Origin: Dethiobacter alkaliphilus
GTDB taxonomy: Bacteria; Bacillota; Dethiobacteria; DTU022; UBA8154
NCBI GenBank assembly: GCA_016841605.1
Contig: JAENYV010000011.1
Location: 62,001 to 126,000 of the forward strand
Length of the DNA stretch: 64,000 nt
Direction of reading: 5' to 3'
Part shown: in pieces, positions 19,522-28,249 of the stretch
How the letters are laid out: every line of letters begins with the position of its first letter
Numbering within the stretch: position 1 is the first letter of the stretch
Made by a program: the position numbers and the translations under genes
Notes under the pieces: generated by a model
What the model was told of the DNA's origin: nothing
Databases searched by the model: none
What the model saw: only the letters and a program-made list of their open reading frames with translations

Positions 19522-20247
19522 ATGGAACTTATCAGCTATTCTGAGATCGCCTTCCGTCTCTTTCTGGCCCTGGTATTGGGCGGAATTGTCGGCTTTGAGC
19601 GAGAGACCCACAATCGTCCGGCCGGTTTTAGAACCCATATCCTGGTATCTGTGGGTTCAGCTCTGGTTATGCTGGTATCTGCATATGGTTTTTCCGGGGA
19701 AATGTCTTACTTTGGAGAAGGAGTGGATCCTTCCCGGATAGCCGCGCAGGTAGTCACCGGGGTGGGCTTTTTAGGTGCCGGGACGATTCTTCGTCATGGG
19801 AACACCGTTACCGGCCTTACTACTGCCGCAACTCTCTGGATCGTTTCGGGGATTGGCCTGGCTGTGGGAATCGGTTTTTATCCGGGTGCAGCTTTTGCCA
19901 CACTTATGGTCCTCGTCAGTTTGATTTTGTTGCGCAGCCTGGAAAGCTATTTTGCCAGGAAGAAGTCCCTGCGCCGGCTTTGGGTCAGAGGTTTTTACCA
20001 GCCCGGTCTTCTGGGCCGGGTCGGCGGTGTCCTGGGAGAGCTGGGGATTTATATCGTTAAAGTCGACCTGGGAGATGCCCAGTACCAGGAAACTTTTAAA
20101 AGAGATGTTATTACGATAGAATTTTTACTGAGATTGCCTGCCAGGATTGATACCTCCGACCTTTTGCGCCGAGTGGCCACTTTAGCAGGGATACTTGAAG
20201 TTGGCTGGGATGGAGGAGAAATGGAAAGTATGGCAGAGAGCAGCTAG
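19522..20247 (+). CDS. MgtC/SapB-family membrane protein
   Basis: 241 residues from ATG 19522 (GGAG 19511-19514); an upstream TTG 19516 is in frame. The MgtC signature GGIVGFERETHNRPAGFRTH, then QVVTGVGFLGAGTILRHG and GLTTAATLWIVSGIGLAVG, is followed by a soluble C-terminal ACT-like domain. Four or five membrane helices are seen. MgtC proteins are linked to growth at low magnesium and to membrane-energy control; substrate transport is not established for the family. Confidence 0.9.
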   Translation: MELISYSEIAFRLFLALVLGGIVGFERETHNRPAGFRTHILVSVGSALVMLVSAYGFSGEMSYFGEGVDPSRIAAQVVTGVGFLGAGTILRHGNTVTGLTTAATLWIVSGIGLAVGIGFYPGAAFATLMVLVSLILLRSLESYFARKKSLRRLWVRGFYQPGLLGRVGGVLGELGIYIVKVDLGDAQYQETFKRDVITIEFLLRLPARIDTSDLLRRVATLAGILEVGWDGGEMESMAESS

Positions 20248-20360
20248 GCTTCCTTTGGGCTGATGAGAAAAATGAATGAATCCGGCAAAACTGGGCTATT
20301 ATATATAAAGGTGCCGGGCAGGGATCAGCCCGAGCTTATCTGCTCTGGGGAAGTGATATT

Positions 20361-20681
20361 ATGAAAGTCGTCAGTTTTGTGGAGAAAAAGAAAAAAAAGA
20401 TAGAAGATAATCTTGCTGTTTTCCAAGAACACTTCTGGGAATGGGTTTTTGCCTATCGTTGGAAGCCTTGCTCTGCTTGTACGCGTGTGCTTCTCTCCAT
20501 GTTGGGACAGGAACATCTCTGGTCAAATCTATGCACCAGTTGCTGTTCCTATTTTTATTTTTACCAGGTGCTGTATGTCAGAGCGATTAAGACGGTTTGC
20601 CAAAAGGGAGAAAAAATTCCTACTTTCCGGGAGCTGGAAGATTGGTACTATCAGCAGGAACCCTTTAAGGAGCAAGAATAA
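20361..20681 (+). CDS. Small Cys-rich protein of unknown function
   Basis: 106 residues from ATG 20361 behind GGGGAAGTGAT. A Lys-rich N-terminus is followed by a W/Y/F-rich middle with CSAC and CTSCC clusters and one further Cys, suggesting a metal site. I do not recognise the family. A clear terminator lies directly after its stop, which supports it as a real gene. A second frame (20413-20787) overlaps it and runs through the terminator, so is not favoured. Confidence 0.5.
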   Translation: MKVVSFVEKKKKKIEDNLAVFQEHFWEWVFAYRWKPCSACTRVLLSMLGQEHLWSNLCTSCCSYFYFYQVLYVRAIKTVCQKGEKIPTFRELEDWYYQQEPFKEQE

Positions 20682-20685
20682 ATTA

Positions 20686-20717
20686 AACCACCTTTCAGAC
20701 CGGAAGGTGGTTTTTTT
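20686..20717 (+). terminator. Rho-independent terminator
   Basis: AACCACCTT (20686-20694) pairs with AAGGTGGTT (20704-20712), followed by a T-run. Confidence 0.9.
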
Positions 20718-20873
20718 ACGTACAGTAGATTTTTGCATATATTCCTCCGCTTCATCAAATATTATTAAAAGAGAAAACAAAGTATAAGAAAGAATTATTT
20801 ACTCCGGATGAGAATAAAAAGGGAAATGCCTATATAATGCCATGATATGATTATATTCAGTCGTGAATAATAT

Positions 20874-20930
20874 TTGCATTTTCCCAGAGGTAATAGGGTA
20901 TAATATTAGCAAAGGTCAGAGATAGTCAAA
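20874..20930 (+). promoter_or_regulatory. ctsR promoter with CtsR operator
   Basis: A -10 TATAAT at 20899-20904 has a weak -35 TTGCAT at 20874-20879 (19-bp spacing). Just downstream, GGTCAGA-GAT-AGTCAAA (20914-20930) matches the CtsR heptad direct repeat (A/G)GTCAAA-NAN-(A/G)GTCAAA with one mismatch. This fits autorepression of the ctsR-mcsA-mcsB-clpC operon, relieved by heat or arginine phosphorylation. The interval 20718-20984 contains no gene. Confidence 0.8.
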
Positions 20931-20984
20931 GTCAAGGTTTTGTTTTCAGCTAAGGAGATCTAAGAAGAGAAATGGAGCCGCACA

Positions 20985-21458
20985 ATGAGTAATTTAGCTA
21001 ATAATATGGAGGATTATCTGAAGAAGTTGCTTACTTTGAGCGCCTCCGGGTATATTGAAATTAAGAGAAAAGAACTGGCTGCAAAGTTTAGGTGTGTTCC
21101 TTCTCAGGTAAATTATGTTTTGGAGACGCGTTTTACCCTGGAAAGAGGTTTTCTTGTCGAGAGCAGAAGGGGTGGCAAAGGTTTTGTCAGTATAAAAAAG
21201 TTTAATTTCCCGGCACAGCAATTGCTTTCCATCCTGATGCCGGATATTGCAGCAGGTCGGATTGAAGACGAAAAAGCAAAAATGCTTCTTCATAAAATTT
21301 ATGAGGAAAAATATATTTCTTTTCGGGAGCTGAGGCTTATGGAAACTGTTCTCGATACCCTTTCTTTTCTTGAGGAAGAATCGCAACAGGTCAAGTTAAG
21401 AAGTATGTTATTAAAAAATATGCTAATTGCCTTAACCGGTCAATTTCCTTTCGATTGA
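20985..21458 (+). CDS. ctsR: CtsR, repressor of class III heat-shock genes
   Basis: 157 residues, family length. ATG 20985 follows GGAG. The winged-HTH N-terminal domain includes FRCVPSQVNYVLETRFT, and the tetraglycine-like wing appears as ESRRGGKGFV. The C-terminal domain (RELRLMETVL) is the dimer and McsB-interaction part. First gene of the operon and preceded by its own CtsR box. Confidence 0.96.
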   Translation: MSNLANNMEDYLKKLLTLSASGYIEIKRKELAAKFRCVPSQVNYVLETRFTLERGFLVESRRGGKGFVSIKKFNFPAQQLLSILMPDIAAGRIEDEKAKMLLHKIYEEKYISFRELRLMETVLDTLSFLEEESQQVKLRSMLLKNMLIALTGQFPFD

Positions 21459-21463
21459 AACAG

Positions 21464-21545
21464 CGAAGCTGTGGGGACGGTTCGAGCGGCTCCGGAGCAA
21501 AACGAAGGACTAAAGGGAAGCCGATGGAACTGTCCCCCTGCTTCG
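21464..21545. repeat. GGGGACGGTTC-type palindromic repeat inside the ctsR operon
   Basis: Arms 21464-21483 and 21526-21545 pair almost fully (CGAAGC with GCTTCG; TGGGGACGGTTC with GAACTGTCCCCC), around an inner GCTCCGGAGC palindrome. It shares the GGGGACGGTTC core with the perfect palindrome at 55203-55281. It probably represents a REP/MITE-like dispersed element sitting between ctsR and mcsA. Confidence 0.7.
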
Positions 21546-21647
21546 TGGAAAACCGGCAAAAATTTCTAGTAAAAGGAGGGTTAAACCGGCGGCAAGATGT
21601 GTTGCGGATCAAACCGCAAAAGCACAACTTTTTGTCCGGTGAAAATT

Positions 21648-22190
21648 ATGCTTTGTCAGGCTTGTGGTAAAAATAGTGCTTCTGTACATGTTACACAGAT
21701 TGTCAATGGGAAGAAGACAGAGGTTTACCTTTGTGAATCTTGTGCCCGGGAGAAGGGTGAAATCGATTTTCCTTTTGAAGGAAAATTTCCTCTGCATCAG
21801 TTTTTTTCAGGATTAATGGGACTTGCGCCTGCCGGGGGAACGGAAACGACTAAAAAGGCTGTTTCCGGCGGGCTTCAATGTGCTGAGTGCGGCCTTACCC
21901 ATGCACAATTCGGCCAAATAGGTCGCTTTGGCTGCAGTCGCTGTTATGATGCTTTCGGGGAGGCGCTGGTTCCTCTTTTCCGTCGCCTGCACGGAAACCA
22001 GAAACATATAGGGAAAATACCTGCCAGGGCGGGAGCTGATGTAAAAGTCAGAAAAGAAATTGAACGTTTAAGGAAAGAGTTGCAGAAAAAGGTGACGGAA
22101 GAAGCTTTTGAAGATGCGGCAAGTATCAGGGATGAGATCCGCAGGTTGGAAAGCGAGCATCGTTTGGGAGGTGAGAACCTTGAGCAGTGA
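21648..22190 (+). CDS. mcsA: McsA, zinc-binding activator of the McsB kinase
   Basis: 180 residues from ATG 21648, giving the family start MLCQACGKNSASVHVTQIVNG. An in-frame ATG at 21597 would add an unlikely leader. The CxxC motifs CQAC and CESC, then CAEC and CSRC, bind zinc. The C-terminal UVR motif (LRKELQKKVTEEAFEDAASIRDE) resembles UvrB/ClpC linkers. It overlaps mcsB by 11 nt. Confidence 0.95.
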   Translation: MLCQACGKNSASVHVTQIVNGKKTEVYLCESCAREKGEIDFPFEGKFPLHQFFSGLMGLAPAGGTETTKKAVSGGLQCAECGLTHAQFGQIGRFGCSRCYDAFGEALVPLFRRLHGNQKHIGKIPARAGADVKVRKEIERLRKELQKKVTEEAFEDAASIRDEIRRLESEHRLGGENLEQ

Positions 22191-23379
22191 AAAAAAACCA
22201 TTCCCGGAAAACCGTTCGGAAAAACAAGAGGATAAACAGTTTTTTCCCATAAAAAGTCCTCTGGAAGAGATCGTCCGGGAAAACAGAGAACAGGAACTGC
22301 ATGAAGTGGAACGAAGAAAAGATTTGGAAAGCAATTGGATGCAGGGAACGGGTCCTGAAGCGGAATTTGTTATCAGCACCAGGGTAAGGCTGGCAAGAAA
22401 TATTTGTAATTATCCCTTTCCCTCCCTGGCTTCAGATGAACAGTTGGGAAAAATTTTTAGGCTTGTAGAGACAATTTTTCGTGAACAACAGGATAAGCTG
22501 CCCGGGTTTCGTTTTTTGAATATCCACGCCCTTTCGCCCGTTTACCGGCAGGTACTGGTGGAAAAACATTTAATTAGTCCTTTACTGACCAAAGAAATCA
22601 GATACCGGGCCCTTGCCGTTAAGGATGACGAAACAATCAGTTTTATGATTAATGAAGAAGATCATTTTCGCATTCAATGTATCCTGCCGGGTTTACAATT
22701 GGAGCAAGCCTGGTTGGAAGCTTCCCGATATGATGACATTTTGGAATCCCAGGTTGATTATGCTTTTCATGAGGAAATGGGTTTTTTGACGGCTTGCCCC
22801 ACTAATGTGGGAACGGGCTTGAGAGTATCCGTGATGCTGCACCTTCCGGCGTTGGTAATTACCAGACGAATTAATCATATTCTGGCTGCCGTCAACCAGG
22901 TCAGTCTTGCTGTAAGGGGCCTTTATGGAGAAGGGACAGAAATGACCGGAAACTTGTTTCAGATTTCCAATCAGATTACCCTTGGACAGTCGGAAGAGGA
23001 AATTTGGCAAAATCTTTACGGCGTGACGCGGCAATTGATTAACCAGGAGAAGAAGGCCAGGGAACAACTGCTTAATGAAGGCAGAGAAAAACTGGCCGAC
23101 CGGGCCGGCAGAGCCCTTGGAGTTCTTCTACATGCCCGTCTGCTCGGTTCCCAGGAAACGATGCAACTTCTTTCGGATGTTCGCCTGGGTGTAGACCTTG
23201 GGCTCATCAAGAAAGTTCCTACTAAAGTATTAAATGAACTGTTGGTTGTAACCCGCCCCGGATGTTTGCAGTATCTCAAGGGGAGGCCTTTAAATGCCTA
23301 CGAGAGGGATCTGGAAAGGGCGGTTCAGGTTCGGAAAATATTACAAGACTATCACAGACAGGAAAGGAGTGCGGAATAA
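22180..23379 (+). CDS. mcsB: McsB, protein-arginine kinase
   Basis: About 399 residues from TTG 22180, behind GGGAGGTGAG and overlapping mcsA. The ATP:guanido phosphotransferase core carries FVISTRVRLARN, DDETISFMINEEDHFRIQ and CPTNVGTGLRVSVMLHLP. McsB phosphorylates arginines on CtsR and on proteins marked for ClpC. Odd: the N-terminus has about 35 extra charged residues before the usual WM-x-GTGPE start of the family. TTG is chosen because of the strong ribosome site. Confidence 0.95.
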   Translation: MSSEKKPFPENRSEKQEDKQFFPIKSPLEEIVRENREQELHEVERRKDLESNWMQGTGPEAEFVISTRVRLARNICNYPFPSLASDEQLGKIFRLVETIFREQQDKLPGFRFLNIHALSPVYRQVLVEKHLISPLLTKEIRYRALAVKDDETISFMINEEDHFRIQCILPGLQLEQAWLEASRYDDILESQVDYAFHEEMGFLTACPTNVGTGLRVSVMLHLPALVITRRINHILAAVNQVSLAVRGLYGEGTEMTGNLFQISNQITLGQSEEEIWQNLYGVTRQLINQEKKAREQLLNEGREKLADRAGRALGVLLHARLLGSQETMQLLSDVRLGVDLGLIKKVPTKVLNELLVVTRPGCLQYLKGRPLNAYERDLERAVQVRKILQDYHRQERSAE

Positions 23380-25884
23380 ATGTTTATGTTCGGTAGATTT
23401 ACGGAGAGAGCGCAACAGGTTTTGGTGTTGGCCCAGGAAGAGGCGAAAAGGTTAAATCATAATTTTATCGGGACAGAACACATCCTTCTGGGACTTGTCC
23501 GGGAAGGTTCGGGTATTGCCTCCAGGGCTTTACAGAATCTAGGAATTGAACTTCCCCGGGTTCGTTCCGAAGTAGAGAAGATTATCGGCAAAGGAGATAA
23601 AGGTGTCGTCCAGGGAATCAGTTATACACCCAGGGCCAAAAAAGTAATTGAACTGGCCATCGAAGAAGGACAGAATTTCGGTCATAATTATGTGGGGACA
23701 GAGCATCTCCTGCTGGGTCTCCTGCGGGAGGGAGAAGGGATTGCGGCCCAGGTGCTGACCAATCTGGGTGTTGATTTGAAAAAAGCCCGCCGAGAAGTGA
23801 TCCAACTGCTCGGTGGTGAGCCCCAGATGGGCGGGGGGCAGGCCGGGAAAAGCGTCCCCCAAACTCCCACTGTAGACGCATTTGGGCGGGACCTTACCAA
23901 GCTGGGCAAGGAAGGGAAGCTGGACCCGGTTGTGGGACGTGATCAGGAGATCGAAAGGGTTATCCAGATTTTGAGCCGCCGGACGAAGAATAACCCCGTT
24001 TTAATCGGAGAGCCGGGGGTCGGAAAGACGGCTATTGTCGAAGGCCTGGCTCAGAGAATTACCGAGGGTAATGTTCCCGATATTCTCCTTGAGAAAAGAG
24101 TTGTTACCCTGGAACTGGCGGCGGTTGTGGCCGGAACCAAGTACCGGGGTGAATTTGAAGAACGCCTGCGAAAATTAATGGTCGAACTTCAGCAGGCCGG
24201 AAACGTAATAATTTTCATTGACGAGTTGCACACCATTATCGGAGCCGGGGCGGCAGAGGGAGCGATTGATGCTTCCAATATTCTCAAACCGGCCCTGGCC
24301 AAAGGAGAACTTCAGGCCATTGGTGCGACTACCCTTGACGAGTACCGGAAATATATTGAACGGGACCCTGCCCTGGAGAGGCGCTTCCAGCCCATCCTTG
24401 TGGGTGAACCGTCAACTGATGAAAGCCTGGAAATTCTTAAAGGGCTCCGGGATCGCTACGAGGCCCATCACCGGGTTAAAATTACGGATGAAGCTTTGGA
24501 ATCTGCCGTCAAGCTGGGTGACAGGTATATCCAGGACCGCTATCTTCCCGATAAGGCCATTGATCTGGTCGATGAGGCGGCTTCCAGGGTCAGACTCCGT
24601 AATTATACCGCTCCTCCCGATTTAAAGGAGATGGAGGAGAAAATGGAAAATATACGGCAGGAAAAAGAAGCTGCAGTCCGTAGCCAGGATTTTGAGCATG
24701 CAGCCCAGTTGCGGGATAAGGAACAGCAGTTTAGAGCCCGGCTGACAGAGCTGAAAAAAGAATGGGAACAGAAAAAAGTTGTCTCCGATCAGGCTGTTGT
24801 TACTGAAGAAGATATCGCTCATATTGTTTCCAGTTGGACCGGAATTCCGGTAAAGAAACTGGCTGAGGAGGAGTCTGCACGCTTGCTGCGTATGGAGGAT
24901 ATTCTCCATGAACGGGTAATCGGGCAGGATGAAGCGGTGCAGGCTGTCTCCCGGGCAATCAGGCGCGGCAGGGCAGGTCTGAAAGATCCCAAGCGGCCGA
25001 TAGGATCCTTTATCTTTCTGGGCCCGACCGGTGTGGGGAAAACGGAGTTGGCTCGCAGCCTGGCCGAAGCACTTTTTGGTGATGAGAATGCCATGATCCG
25101 CCTGGATATGTCGGAGTACATGGAAAAGCATACCTCCGCCCGCTTAATCGGAGCGCCTCCCGGATACGTCGGTTACGAAGAAGGGGGTCAATTAACGGAA
25201 AAAGTGCGGCGCAAGCCATACAGCGTCATCCTGATGGACGAAATTGAAAAAGCTCATCCCGATGTTTTTAACATCTTACTGCAGATTCTGGAGGACGGCC
25301 GGCTGACGGACGGAAAAGGCAGAACAGTCAACTTTCGTAATGCAGTGGTCATTATGACTTCCAATGTGGGAGCAAACTTTATTAAAAAGCAGCCGACCAT
25401 GGGTTTCCATCCTGATGATGTGGAGAAAAACTACGAAAACATGAAAGGGCGGCTGCTGGAGGAATTAAAAAGAACTTTTCGTCCGGAATTTTTAAACAGG
25501 GTTGACGATCTGATCGTCTTTAAGTCGCTGACCGAAGGGGATATTTCCCTCATTGTCAACCTGATGCTTGCTGAGTTATCGAAACGTATTGCGGATTACG
25601 GCTTGCAGTTGGATGTCTCTGCGGAAGCTAAAGAGCTGCTGGCGCGGGAAGGATATGATCCCACTTATGGCGCACGCCCTTTGCGGCGGGTGATCCAGAA
25701 AAGACTGGAAGACGGTATCTCCGAAGAACTGCTGCGAGGAACGTTTACCGCCGGGGATGTGATTGGTGTGGAGAAAGAAAAAGAGGAAGAGAAGCTGGCT
25801 TTTATCAAAAAAGGGGCTCAGGCTCAGACCGCAGAGTTTGCGGCAAATTTACCTGAATCAGCGAAAAATGAGCCGGCATCCTAA
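23380..25884 (+). CDS. clpC: ClpC, AAA+ unfoldase of the ClpCP protease
   Basis: 834 residues. ATG 23380 follows GGAG; the second ATG at 23386 gives the common [10 protein letters not shown] start. The N domain has two Clp_N repeats ([22 protein letters not shown]). Then come D1 Walker [10 protein letters not shown], a UVR-type middle domain ([24 protein letters not shown]), D2 Walker [10 protein letters not shown] and the ClpP-loop region. A short Ala/Glu-rich tail follows. It works with McsA/McsB and ClpP. In Bacillus radA follows directly; here the operon ends at a terminator. Confidence 0.98.
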   Translation: MFMFGRFTERAQQVLVLAQEEAKRLNHNFIGTEHILLGLVREGSGIASRALQNLGIELPRVRSEVEKIIGKGDKGVVQGISYTPRAKKVIELAIEEGQNFGHNYVGTEHLLLGLLREGEGIAAQVLTNLGVDLKKARREVIQLLGGEPQMGGGQAGKSVPQTPTVDAFGRDLTKLGKEGKLDPVVGRDQEIERVIQILSRRTKNNPVLIGEPGVGKTAIVEGLAQRITEGNVPDILLEKRVVTLELAAVVAGTKYRGEFEERLRKLMVELQQAGNVIIFIDELHTIIGAGAAEGAIDASNILKPALAKGELQAIGATTLDEYRKYIERDPALERRFQPILVGEPSTDESLEILKGLRDRYEAHHRVKITDEALESAVKLGDRYIQDRYLPDKAIDLVDEAASRVRLRNYTAPPDLKEMEEKMENIRQEKEAAVRSQDFEHAAQLRDKEQQFRARLTELKKEWEQKKVVSDQAVVTEEDIAHIVSSWTGIPVKKLAEEESARLLRMEDILHERVIGQDEAVQAVSRAIRRGRAGLKDPKRPIGSFIFLGPTGVGKTELARSLAEALFGDENAMIRLDMSEYMEKHTSARLIGAPPGYVGYEEGGQLTEKVRRKPYSVILMDEIEKAHPDVFNILLQILEDGRLTDGKGRTVNFRNAVVIMTSNVGANFIKKQPTMGFHPDDVEKNYENMKGRLLEELKRTFRPEFLNRVDDLIVFKSLTEGDISLIVNLMLAELSKRIADYGLQLDVSAEAKELLAREGYDPTYGARPLRRVIQKRLEDGISEELLRGTFTAGDVIGVEKEKEEEKLAFIKKGAQAQTAEFAANLPESAKNEPAS

Positions 25885-25902
25885 TTGTTACCAATTTTTT
25901 AA

Positions 25903-25928
25903 AAAGACCCCGCAAGCGGGGTCTTTTT
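25903..25928 (+). terminator. Rho-independent terminator after clpC
   Basis: AAAGACCCCGC pairs with GCGGGGTCTTT across a short AA loop, followed by TTTTCT. Confidence 0.93.
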
Positions 25929-25948
25929 CTTTGCGTTAAAATTCCGGT

Positions 25949-25978
25949 GCAGGAATAAAAATAGTTTGTAGCGAAATA
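25949..25978 (+). promoter_or_regulatory. Candidate sigma-H promoter of the acs operon
   Basis: -35 GCAGGAATA (25949-25957), 12-bp spacer, -10 AGCGAAATA (25970-25978). The sigma-H consensus is RNAGGAWWW - 11/12 - RNNGAATWW; one mismatch in the -10. A near copy lies at 34141-34169. Confidence 0.5.
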
Positions 25979-26023
25979 GCAAAAACGGCAATTTATTTTT
26001 TCGAGCAAAAGAGGTAAGCGTTG

Positions 26024-28222
26024 ATGGGTAATGGGCAGATAAACTCTTTTGAAGAAATATACGACGGGGCGCTAGATTCCTCCACCGTCCCGCTCGCTTT
26101 ATTTCAGAAAGCTTATGACGGAACCGTTGTTGCTGTAGATTTGGCTGAGTCTTTGCTCCGCCGGGCGATTCATTGCCATGGTAACGAATATCCCATCAGG
26201 TACCCTGATACGAATTATTATTTGCCGGTAATTTTGAGCCTGAGCGGTAAAAAAGTGAGCAGTCTGGGTGAATTGATCCCCATCTTGAAATATTTGCGCA
26301 AACGGATGAAGAAGAAATTAAGCTTTGACAATATACTTTTATGCGGAGAAACGACTGCTTATGCCGCCGAGATTATTGAAGCGCTCAGCTCTATTGATGA
26401 TGACGACAAACTCCACGCGGGTAACCGGAAGGGTTTTCTGGGAGATCATGTCTTGCGCCGCTACGGTATCCTTCTGCTGGACTGGACCATTCCAGGTCTG
26501 GCTATCCTGGTGGGCAAAGCAAAGTCCACCACAGCCCTGGCCGGGATTGTTTCCGATCTGCAGGCCAAAGGTTTTCTGATTTTTCTGGCCGGTGAGGCGG
26601 CAGAACAGGCTCTTGCAGCCGGTCTTAAACCCGGGATTGATTCCCTGACTTTCTCCGCGGGCGACGTTACCGGGATGATTCATGCCGTCAATTTTGCCTT
26701 GCGGGCCGGTCTTCTTTTTGGCGGGATTGCCCCGGGGGCCAGGGATAAGCAGCGGTATTACCAGCACCGCCGGGTCCGCGCTTTTCTTCTGCAATTGGGG
26801 GAAAGAGATAAACTCCGGACAGCAGTCCACCTCGCTGCCATTTTTTTCGGGTTTCCTGTTCTGGTGGATCAAAAGCTTTCCGAGGAGGAGCAGATCCCTG
26901 ACTGGTACATCTCCCATCCGGATTATAACACTCTGGTCCGGACAGCCCTGGAAGTGCGGGGAATTAAACTCAAGAGCCCGCATATCTCCTTCCCTTTTGC
27001 CGTGGACCCTGCTTTTACAGGGGATGCTGTCCGCCAGGAAGATATGTACTTGGAATTGGGAGGTAACGGCACCCTTTCCTTTGAGCTGGTAACAATGGTG
27101 GGTGCAAATGAGATCGAGGACGGGAAAGTGGAAGTGATTGGCCCTGATATATACGAGCTTGAGAAAGGTGCTACCGTCAGCGGCGGTATCTGCATCAAGG
27201 TTTACGGACGCAGGATGCAGCCGGATTTTGCCGGTGTCCTTGAACGCCGCATTCAAAACTTTATTAATTCCGGAGAGGGCCTTTGCCATACGGGGCAGCG
27301 AAATACCTGTTGTTACCGGATTAGCAAGGATTGTGCGGCAAAAGGCTTCAGGTTTCGTCACCTCGGAGATCTTCTTATTGCTAAGATTAAGGATGTTTTT
27401 TCGCCTATTGTGGATCGCGTCCAGGTAACCGTTTATACCGATCCCAAAGCAGTAGAAGAAAAACTGAGTGCAGCGAAGCAGGTTTACGCGGCCAGGGACG
27501 CCAGGCTGGCCGGTTTCAGCGATGAATCGGCGGATGTCTTCTATTCCTGTGCAGTGTGCCAGTCTCTTTCCCCCAATCACATTTGCGTGATTACACCGGA
27601 ACGCCCCGGACTTTGCGGTGCTGTCAGCTGGCTGGACGCCAGGGCCTCCAATGAGCTCGATCCTTCAGGACCGAACCAATTGATTAAGAAGGAAGGCCTG
27701 ATCGATGAAGAGAAAGGGATCTGGAAAAGTGTCAATGATTTTGTTTTTTCCAAAACCAATGGTAAGATTGAAATATGTTCTCTGTATTCTTTTCTCCGTT
27801 ACCCCATGACCTCCTGCAGATTTTTTGAGTGCATTCTGAGTATTGTGCCCGAAGCAAACGGTGTCATGATTACTACCCGGGAACACAGCGGACCAACCCC
27901 CTGCGGAATGGACTTTCCTACCCTGGCGGGTTTCGTTGGTATTGGTGTGCAGACCCCGGGCTTTTTGGGACACGGGAGAAGATATATTCTGAGCAAAAAG
28001 TTTATTAAGGCTGATGGAGGTTTAGCCCGCGTGATCTGGATGCCCGGGGAACTTAAAGCATGGCTGGGCGATGACCTGCGCAAATCCGCCGGGGAACAGG
28101 GTCTGGGGGCGTGCTTTGTGGATAAGATCGCGGACGAAACTATCGGTACAACGATTGAGGAGATTCTCCCCTTTCTGGAGGAGAAAAAGCATCCGGCCTT
28201 AACAATGCTTCCCTTAATCTAA
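26024..28222 (+). CDS. acsB: Acetyl-CoA synthase/CODH beta-type subunit with altered A-cluster
   Basis: 732 residues from ATG 26024 (GAGGTAAG upstream), full length for bacterial ACS (Moorella 729). The family enzyme joins methyl, CO and CoA at the Ni-Ni-[4Fe-4S] A-cluster. The four cluster cysteines are kept: Cys509, 512, 521, 531. However, the Ni-binding motif, TSCGCFE in known enzymes, is TSCRFFEC here (Cys598-Arg599-Phe600, new Cys603). The CoA-site Trp418 of Moorella is Cys421. Further unusual cysteines occur at 429, 430 and 437. The N-terminal CODH-contact/channel domain is present. No acsA/cooS is nearby. Whether it still makes acetyl-CoA is doubtful. Confidence 0.93.
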   Translation: MGNGQINSFEEIYDGALDSSTVPLALFQKAYDGTVVAVDLAESLLRRAIHCHGNEYPIRYPDTNYYLPVILSLSGKKVSSLGELIPILKYLRKRMKKKLSFDNILLCGETTAYAAEIIEALSSIDDDDKLHAGNRKGFLGDHVLRRYGILLLDWTIPGLAILVGKAKSTTALAGIVSDLQAKGFLIFLAGEAAEQALAAGLKPGIDSLTFSAGDVTGMIHAVNFALRAGLLFGGIAPGARDKQRYYQHRRVRAFLLQLGERDKLRTAVHLAAIFFGFPVLVDQKLSEEEQIPDWYISHPDYNTLVRTALEVRGIKLKSPHISFPFAVDPAFTGDAVRQEDMYLELGGNGTLSFELVTMVGANEIEDGKVEVIGPDIYELEKGATVSGGICIKVYGRRMQPDFAGVLERRIQNFINSGEGLCHTGQRNTCCYRISKDCAAKGFRFRHLGDLLIAKIKDVFSPIVDRVQVTVYTDPKAVEEKLSAAKQVYAARDARLAGFSDESADVFYSCAVCQSLSPNHICVITPERPGLCGAVSWLDARASNELDPSGPNQLIKKEGLIDEEKGIWKSVNDFVFSKTNGKIEICSLYSFLRYPMTSCRFFECILSIVPEANGVMITTREHSGPTPCGMDFPTLAGFVGIGVQTPGFLGHGRRYILSKKFIKADGGLARVIWMPGELKAWLGDDLRKSAGEQGLGACFVDKIADETIGTTIEEILPFLEEKKHPALTMLPLI

Positions 28223-28249
28223 TAATTAAAATAAAAGAGAGGAGAAAAA

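Noticed and set aside
26339-27580. Long 413-codon open frame on the minus strand inside acsB
   Set aside because: It is the antisense shadow of a conserved gene on the plus strand, lacks a ribosome site and shows no family motifs. The same applies to the 378-codon minus frame in acsC and the 342-codon minus frame over pyrK-pyrD.
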